DNA of 28,003 bases, taken from positions 1 through 28,003 of the forward strand of contig CAJULX010000026.1 in the NCBI GenBank assembly GCA_910587245.1, in the 5' to 3' direction. This stretch comes from Candidatus Gastranaerophilales bacterium (GTDB taxonomy: Bacteria; Cyanobacteriota; Vampirovibrionia; Gastranaerophilales; Gastranaerophilaceae). The translations under genes and the position numbers were made by a program. This document shows positions 24,168 to 28,003 of this stretch, piece by piece. The notes under the pieces are model-generated. The model did no database searches. It was given only the letters and a program-made list of their open reading frames with translations, and was not told the DNA's origin. The stretch's first letter is position 1, and the number at the start of each line of letters is the position of its first letter.

Positions 24168-25824
24168 ATTCGCAAATTGCACCAAGATTTGCTCCCGATA
24201 CGGTTTTTGCGTATTTAGAAAGGAAGCCTCTCGGGATTTGTTTTGTTTTTGGTGTGAAATTTTTTCTTCTTTCTTCCAGTTCTTTTTCATCCACAAGAAG
24301 GTCTATCGTTCTTTTATTAATATCAATTTTGATTTTGTCGCCGTCTTTTATAAGCCCTATAATACCGCCGTCAAGTGCTTCGGGGCAGATATGCCCGATA
24401 CATAAACCTCTTGTCCCGCCTGAAAATCTGCCGTCTGTTATAAGCGCGCAGCTTTTGCCAAGACCTTTTCCTACAAGAAGAGAAGTAGGCGCAAGCATTT
24501 CTCTCATGCCGGGGCCGCCTTTCGGGCCTTCGTATCTTATAACGACAACATCTCCCGCTTTTACTTCATCGGTTTCAATACCTTTCATGGCGTCTTCTTC
24601 TTTATCATAGCATTTTGCAACGCCTTCAAATTCAAAACATTCGGGGGCAACGCCTGAAATTTTAACCACGGCGCCGTCTTTAGCAAGATTTCCATGTAAA
24701 ATTGCAAGTCCGGGGTTGCTTGTAATCGGGTTATCAAAAGGTTTTATAACATTATTGTCTACCCATGCTTCATCTGCTCTTTGTTCTATGGTTTTTCCTT
24801 CAATATTTATTGTATTTTTAAGTTCGGGTGTTTTGCCCCACAGTGTTTTTAAGGTACCGGGAATTCCTCCTGCGTTATCAAAATCAGTCATGGTAGGAAG
24901 TGCAGACGGGTCTAGTTTTATTATCTGCGGAATTTTGAAGCTTAATTCTTCAAAATCATCAAGGGTTAAATCAATTTCTGCGGTGTTTGCTATTGCAAGA
25001 AGATGCAGGATTGAATTTGTACTGCCGCCGAGCGCTAAATCCACCACAATAGCATTTCTCATAGAATCCTTTGTTACGATATCTTTAGGTTTAACATTGT
25101 TTCGAACCAAATCTACGGCAAGAAAACCTGAATCGAAGGCTATTCTTCTTTTTTTGGATGATACGGCAGCAGCTGAAGCACAGCCTGTAATGCTCATGCC
25201 CATAACTTCCGTTAAACATGCAAGAGTATTTGCCGTATAAAGCCCCTGACAAGCGCCTGCCGTAGGACATGCGTAATGTTCCATTTCATGGAGTTTTTCT
25301 TCCGTAATTTCACCCGCTCTGTATCTGCCTACAGCTTCAGATGAGCCTCTTATAAATGTTAAAGTTTCGCCCTTGCAGTGTCCTTCAAGCGAAGGGCCTG
25401 CGGTTACGACAACTGTCGGGATATTTAATCTTAATGCGGCAATAAGCATACCGGGGGTGATTTTATCGCAATTTGTAAGCAATACAAGCCCGTCAAGCTG
25501 ATGTGCACCTGCAACGGTTTCAACACAATCCGCTATTAAATCACGGCTCGGCAAAGAATAGCTCATCCCGGAATGTCCCATGGCTATGCCGTCACATACG
25601 GCAGGGGTACCAAAAATAAAGGCTTGACCGCCATTTGAATGAATTCCTTTTTCAATCTGCCTTTCTAAATCCCTCATTCCCATATGCCCCGGAACAAGGT
25701 CTGAAAAAGAGCTTGCTATTCCTATGAATGGACGTTTAATATTTTTATCTGATAATCCCCCTGCGTACAAAAGAGCTCTGTGGGGGGCTTTTGCTATACC
25801 TTCTTTAATTGCGTCGCTTTTCAT
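24166..25824 (-). CDS. ilvD: Dihydroxy-acid dehydratase
   Basis: 552 residues, the usual length. Dehydrates 2,3-dihydroxy acids to the 2-keto acid precursors of valine, isoleucine and leucine, using an iron-sulfur cluster. Cluster-ligand cysteines are in place: the CD of AVCDGIAMGHSGM, LTNCDKITPGM, and PTAGACQGLYTANT; GGSTNSILHLLA and GKSCALITDGRFSGGTRG are also family hallmarks. The start is ATG 25824 with AAGGAG upstream. No ilvB, ilvN or ilvC adjoins it, so it stands alone here. A possible promoter (TTGCAG, 17 nt, TATTAT on the minus strand, 25858-25886) has its -35 inside a dyad at 25874-25893. Upstream on the same strand lies the 25-codon hydrophobic peptide gene. Confidence 0.95.
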   Translation of the reverse strand: MKSDAIKEGIAKAPHRALLYAGGLSDKNIKRPFIGIASSFSDLVPGHMGMRDLERQIEKGIHSNGGQAFIFGTPAVCDGIAMGHSGMSYSLPSRDLIADCVETVAGAHQLDGLVLLTNCDKITPGMLIAALRLNIPTVVVTAGPSLEGHCKGETLTFIRGSSEAVGRYRAGEITEEKLHEMEHYACPTAGACQGLYTANTLACLTEVMGMSITGCASAAAVSSKKRRIAFDSGFLAVDLVRNNVKPKDIVTKDSMRNAIVVDLALGGSTNSILHLLAIANTAEIDLTLDDFEELSFKIPQIIKLDPSALPTMTDFDNAGGIPGTLKTLWGKTPELKNTINIEGKTIEQRADEAWVDNNVIKPFDNPITSNPGLAILHGNLAKDGAVVKISGVAPECFEFEGVAKCYDKEEDAMKGIETDEVKAGDVVVIRYEGPKGGPGMREMLAPTSLLVGKGLGKSCALITDGRFSGGTRGLCIGHICPEALDGGIIGLIKDGDKIKIDINKRTIDLLVDEKELEERRKNFTPKTKQIPRGFLSKYAKTVSGANLGAICE

Positions 25825-25834
25825 TTTATTCTCC

Positions 25835-25862
25835 TTGAAAATTATTAAAAACGGTTTATAAT
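25835..25862 (+). promoter_or_regulatory. Plus-strand promoter facing into the peptide gene (candidate antisense RNA promoter)
   Basis: TTGAAA (25835-25840), 16-nt spacer, TATAAT (25857-25862). No protein gene lies downstream on this strand for 500 nt. The -10 box overlaps the predicted minus-strand ilvD -10 by five bases, so the two promoters may exclude each other. Confidence 0.6.
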
Positions 25863-25886
25863 ATATTTAGGGCGAGCGGACTGCAA
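25858..25886 (-). promoter_or_regulatory. ilvD: Possible ilvD promoter with dyad over the -35
   Basis: Minus-strand TTGCAG (25881-25886), 17 nt, TATTAT (25858-25863), giving a leader of about 28 nt. The -35 is inside the dyad at 25874-25893, which may be an operator. The -35 matches consensus at only three positions, so the call is tentative. Confidence 0.35.
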
Positions 25887-25963
25887 TCCGCTCATTAAAA
25901 GCCCTTATGAAATTAGGTATTTAAGCGCTAATATTATCATTAAGATAATAACTAGCGCTTTTT
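25869..25963 (+). ncRNA. Candidate ~95-nt antisense RNA opposite the hydrophobic peptide gene
   Basis: Predicted to start about 7 nt after the TATAAT at 25857-25862. Two stem-loops follow. The first is GAGCGGA/TCCGCTC (25874-25893) clasped by AGGGC/GCCCT (25869-25873 with 25901-25905). The second pairs AAGCGCTA with TAGCGCTT and, above a small internal loop, TATTATC with GATAATA. It ends in TTTTT (25959-25963), a recognisable Rho-independent terminator on this strand. The RNA is fully complementary to the 3' three quarters of the peptide gene, covering its whole hydrophobic core. Promoter, terminator and overlap together suggest a type I antitoxin RNA. It is not proven to be transcribed. Confidence 0.5.
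25874..25893. repeat. Inverted repeat GAGCGGA/TCCGCTC
   Basis: 7-bp GC-rich arms with a 6-nt loop, extended by an AGGGC/GCCCT pairing at 25869-25905. It lies between the peptide gene and ilvD and can fold in RNA from either strand. It may be a terminator-like end of the peptide mRNA (though no U-tract follows), a hairpin of the antisense RNA, or an operator over the ilvD -35. Confidence 0.6.
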
Positions 25964-25982
25964 CAGTAACACTAATTTTCAC
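25905..25982 (-). CDS. 25-residue hydrophobic peptide, candidate type I toxin
   Basis: GTG start at 25982, stop TAA at 25905-25907. The peptide has a short polar N-terminus (ISVTEK), then one membrane-spanning run, ALVIILMIILAL, then KYLIS. The Shine-Dalgarno is the best in the window: AAAGGAGGTG (25989-25998), pairing perfectly with the 16S 3' end, 8 nt from GTG. That is hard to explain by chance. An upstream TCCTTCT (26034-26040) could pair with AGAAAGGA and hide the site, as in known type I toxin mRNAs. Size and composition recall Ibs-type toxins. Because 13 of 25 residues are Ile, Leu or Val and ilvD follows, it could instead be an ilv attenuator leader peptide. The lack of a U-tract terminator before ilvD and a possible separate ilvD promoter speak against that. 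Confidence 0.55.
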   Translation of the reverse strand: MKISVTEKALVIILMIILALKYLIS

Positions 25983-25988
25983 TGTTCC

Positions 25989-25998
25989 CACCTCCTTT
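25989..25998 (-). promoter_or_regulatory. Consensus-strength ribosome binding site for the hydrophobic peptide
   Basis: AAAGGAGGTG, complementary to the anti-Shine-Dalgarno over the whole stretch, at ideal spacing from the GTG. It is the main evidence that the very short reading frame is translated. A partly complementary TCCTTCT lies about 40 nt upstream in the same RNA. Confidence 0.75.
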
Positions 25999-26107
25999 CT
26001 GCAATCAATTCACCTTAAAAAGATGTTGTTTTGAGAAGGAAAGCAAGGTTTAGGGCTTGCCCGTATTATTAAATTTTAATTGTGCGGTTAATTTATTATA
26101 TAACAAT

Positions 26108-26296
26108 TTAGTTTTCCAGGGTTTTAGGGTCACAAATTGTTATTTTTCCTGTTTTAGAATCCAATTTTATATCAACGGTAATATTTTTCATATTATCTAA
26201 ATCACATCCGATAGATTCGAGTAAAGATTTTGGCAGTATCACGCCGTATGAAACACTGCCTTTGCCGCCTTTAAAGTTTATAAGTTTCTTTCTCAT
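26108..26296 (-). CDS. AbrB/SpoVT-like DNA-binding regulator
   Basis: 62 residues with the swapped-hairpin beta-barrel pattern of the SpoVT-AbrB family: GSVSYGVILPKSLLESIG (about 14-31), where SYGVILPKSLL corresponds to the usual S-x-x-I-P-K-x-hydrophobic core, then VDIKLDSKTGKITI, the closing strands. These small proteins dimerise and bind DNA, either as transition-state regulators or as antitoxins of MazE type. No MazF-like or other nuclease toxin is beside it. It is divergent from the 63-residue acidic protein and may bind the palindrome between them. No Shine-Dalgarno; a -10 (TATAAA, 26306-26311) is 9 nt before the ATG, so the message is probably near-leaderless. Confidence 0.8.
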   Translation of the reverse strand: MRKKLINFKGGKGSVSYGVILPKSLLESIGCDLDNMKNITVDIKLDSKTGKITICDPKTLEN

Positions 26297-26326
26297 AAAT
26301 TCAATTTTATAGAATTATGGGACTTT

Positions 26327-26361
26327 AGATAAATTGTAAATATATTATAGATTTATCTATA
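26327..26361. promoter_or_regulatory. Palindromic operator-like region between the abrB-like gene and its divergent neighbour
   Basis: TATAGAT-TT-ATCTATA (26346-26361) is a perfect palindrome with 7-bp arms. AGATAAAT (26327-26334) also pairs with ATTTATCT (26351-26358). The left element overlaps a weak -35 (TTTATC, 26328-26333 on the minus strand) of the abrB-like gene; the right one lies about 20 bp upstream of the -10 of the divergent gene. Likely binding site for the AbrB-like protein or another regulator. Confidence 0.5.
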
Positions 26362-26376
26362 GATTTTTTTAAAATA

Positions 26377-26385
26377 TGATATAAT
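26377..26385 (+). promoter_or_regulatory. Extended -10 promoter (TGA-TATAAT) for the small acidic protein gene
   Basis: TG, one base, then a full-consensus TATAAT (26380-26385). No good -35. The leader is about 27 nt and ends in a Shine-Dalgarno, GAGGA (26409-26413). Confidence 0.65.
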
Positions 26386-26418
26386 AATTTCGTACCATAT
26401 TTTATTTTGAGGAAAATT

Positions 26419-26610
26419 ATGAAAGATGTTAAGATTAATATTTACGATTTGGAAAAGATATTTTTAAATTTAAAAGCACAGGTAAATTTAGTTGAAACCT
26501 GGAATACCCATGAAGAAAAATCATGCGAAATTAAACTTATGTTAAAAAATGTACAGGAAAGCTTAACAGAACTTGAAAATATAATATACGACATTGATGA
26601 TACGGATTAA
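26419..26610 (+). CDS. Small acidic helical protein, function unknown
   Basis: 63 residues. The start is ATG 26419, 5 nt after GAGGA; an in-frame TTG at 26407 lies in the Shine-Dalgarno region and is rejected. The protein is acidic and almost all helix, with heptad-like hydrophobic spacing in KIFLNLKAQVNLVETW and LMLKNVQESLTELENIIYDI, and an acidic end (DIDDTD). It could form a coiled-coil hairpin or dimer. No recognised family. It has a strong extended -10 promoter and is divergent from the abrB-like gene across a palindrome, so it may be a target of that regulator. It resembles the 68-residue protein at 20848-21054 in size and helical style, but not in evident sequence. Confidence 0.65.
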   Translation: MKDVKINIYDLEKIFLNLKAQVNLVETWNTHEEKSCEIKLMLKNVQESLTELENIIYDIDDTD

Positions 26611-26736
26611 TTTCCTCTTTTGTAAAAAAATGTTCATAAAAGTTTTATTATCTCTTTTATTTGCTTGACTTTCATGAGAAAATGCGGGTAAAAAAAGTTA
26701 AGCCCGATTGTTAAATCTGTTAATTTAGGATTTTTT

Positions 26737-28003
26737 ATGAGTGGAAATGCGCAAACCCCTATAAAAGCAATTGTTCTTGCGGCAGGAAAAGGCACAAGAA
26801 TGAAATCCGATAAACCGAAGGTTTTGCATGAAATTTTTAATAAACCTTTAGTAAGCTGGGTTTTAAGTGCTTGTGAAAATATAGGTTCGTTTGAAAATAT
26901 TGTTATTGTCGGGCATAAGGGTGAAGAAGTTCAAAATTTTATTTCAAAAAATCACTCAAAATCAATTTGTGTAGAGCAAAAAGAGCAGCTTGGCACAGGT
27001 CATGCGGTTAGTATGGCAAAAGATTCGCTCAAAGATTTTAAGGGCAATGTGCTTATTTTATGTGGAGATACCCCTTTAATAACATCTGAAAGTCTTGAAA
27101 AATTTGTTGATTTTCATAATGAAAATAATGCCGCAATTACTGTTATGACATCTGTTTTGAATAACCCTAAAGGGTATGGCAGAATTGTTCGCAGCGCTTC
27201 AGGTAATGTTTCGGAAATTGTGGAAGAAAAAGATTGTAACGATACTCAAAAAGCCATAAATGAAATAAATGCCGGTATGTACTGTATAGACTGGCAGAAA
27301 GCAAAAGGCTTTTTTAATAATTTAAAAAATAATAATGCACAAAATGAATACTATTTAACTGATATTATAAAATGGGGAAATGAAAACGGGCTTAAGGTTT
27401 CAGGGTATATTTTGGAAAATTCCGACGAAACACTCGGCATTAATTCAAGAATACAGCTTGCCGAAGCTTTCAACATTATGAATTTAAGACACCTGAATAA
27501 GCTTATGGATGAAGGAGTTACAATTGTGTCGCCCGAAAATACGCAAATTTCCCCTGAAACCGAAATCGGCGCGGATACAGTTATTTTTCCCAATACTTTT
27601 ATAAACGGTAAAAATAAAATCGGGAAAAATTGCAAGATAGGGCCTTTTGCACATCTTCGCGGTGATTGCACCATTGAAGATTTTGTTAAAATCGGAAATT
27701 TTGTGGAATTAAAAAAATCTTACGTTAAATCGCACACAAATATTTCACATTTAAGCTATGTCGGCGATACAAAAGTGGGTTCAGGCGTAAATATAGGCGC
27801 AGGAACCATCACAGCTAATTACAATTCAATTACAAAAGAAAAGAAACAAACAATAATAAATGACGGGGCTTCAATCGGTTCCAATACGGTGCTTGTAGCG
27901 CCTGTGGAATTAGGAGGGAAGGCGTTTATTGCGGCAGGTTCCGTTATCACAAAAGATGTAGGGGCAAATTCATTAGGTTTGACAAGAAGCCCCCAGAAAG
28001 AAA
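26737..28003 (+). CDS. glmU: Bifunctional UDP-N-acetylglucosamine pyrophosphorylase / glucosamine-1-phosphate acetyltransferase, 3' truncated by window
   Basis: 422 codons visible; the end runs off the window. Makes UDP-GlcNAc for peptidoglycan and lipid A. The N-terminal uridylyltransferase has LAAGKGTRMKSDKPKVLHEI (about 14-33), QKEQLGTGHAV, LCGDTPLI and GYGRIVR. The C-terminal left-handed beta-helix begins near residue 265 with hexapeptide repeats. It includes GPFAHLRG, NFVELKKS, HLSYVGDTKVGSGVNIGAGTITANYN and GSNTVLVAPVELG, which hold the acetyl-CoA and sugar-binding residues. The start is ATG 26737 with AGGA 6 nt upstream. A TTGACT near 26665 could be its -35. The gene looks intact and ordinary. 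Confidence 0.95.
   Translation, partial: MSGNAQTPIKAIVLAAGKGTRMKSDKPKVLHEIFNKPLVSWVLSACENIGSFENIVIVGHKGEEVQNFISKNHSKSICVEQKEQLGTGHAVSMAKDSLKDFKGNVLILCGDTPLITSESLEKFVDFHNENNAAITVMTSVLNNPKGYGRIVRSASGNVSEIVEEKDCNDTQKAINEINAGMYCIDWQKAKGFFNNLKNNNAQNEYYLTDIIKWGNENGLKVSGYILENSDETLGINSRIQLAEAFNIMNLRHLNKLMDEGVTIVSPENTQISPETEIGADTVIFPNTFINGKNKIGKNCKIGPFAHLRGDCTIEDFVKIGNFVELKKSYVKSHTNISHLSYVGDTKVGSGVNIGAGTITANYNSITKEKKQTIINDGASIGSNTVLVAPVELGGKAFIAAGSVITKDVGANSLGLTRSPQKE

Noticed and set aside
23925..24218. 97-codon plus-strand reading frame directly after fabI
   Set aside because: It starts with TTG with no ribosome site, runs through the fabI terminator hairpin and ends inside ilvD; the hydrophobic look comes from T-rich DNA.
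26108..26610. MazEF-type toxin-antitoxin pair built from the AbrB-like gene
   Set aside because: The partner is divergent, acidic and helical, with no MazF, PIN or RelE-like motif; a classical operon pair would be co-directional.
1..28003. CRISPR arrays, insertion sequences, tRNA or rRNA genes
   Set aside because: No regularly spaced repeats, transposase motifs, cloverleaf sequences or rRNA-like stretches were seen on either strand by eye.

Overview
The window is AT-rich, gene-dense bacterial DNA from a double-membrane organism. It encodes an outer-membrane secretin, a type IV-like prepilin with a short MKKG leader, FabI, and a B12-dependent class II ribonucleotide reductase. Strings of small TPR proteins, the prepilin style and the codon use resemble gut Melainabacteria (Gastranaerophilales-like, non-photosynthetic relatives of cyanobacteria). 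That placement is an inference from protein style; no rRNA marker is present.

Layout. 1-1628 (minus): 5' part of nrdJ. 1857-3265 (plus): a TPR protein and a Cys-rich prepilin-like protein. 3319-7243 (plus): nrnA-yihY, then yhaM, an exported protein and pncC. 7352-17252 (plus): one tightly packed block, cpaB-cpaC-cpaE-cpaF-tadB-tadC (Tad-type pilus or secretion machine) running directly into ribD-aroQ-thiL-ispD. 17268-20733 (minus): a GAF/HD-GYP signalling protein and an overlapping exported TPR protein. 20848-23000: a small minus-strand protein, a divergent XRE regulator, and a soluble protein with a FlhA-type export-gate cytosolic domain. 23121-25824: fabI (plus) and ilvD (minus), convergent. 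25824-26107: a 25-codon hydrophobic peptide gene with a candidate antisense RNA. 26108-26610: an AbrB-like regulator divergent from a small acidic helical protein. 26737-end: glmU, cut by the window edge.

How the parts work together. The Tad block supplies the base proteins, secretin, ATPase, localisation ATPase and inner-membrane platform of a pilus, but no Flp pilin, prepilin peptidase or pilotin is in the window. The riboflavin, shikimate, thiamine and isoprenoid genes behind it appear to be co-transcribed housekeeping genes. The three items most worth attention are: (1) the hydrophobic peptide and opposing RNA between ilvD and abrB, which looks like an undescribed type I toxin-antitoxin locus; (2) the membrane-less FlhA C-domain protein with an added N-terminal domain; (3) the XRE locus, where a consensus sigma70 promoter carries a perfect 12-bp palindrome in its spacer. 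Several genes also have a -10 box only 6-9 nt before the start codon and no Shine-Dalgarno, which suggests leaderless mRNAs. No CRISPR array, insertion sequence, tRNA or rRNA was seen. No gene-free stretch exceeds 300 bases.
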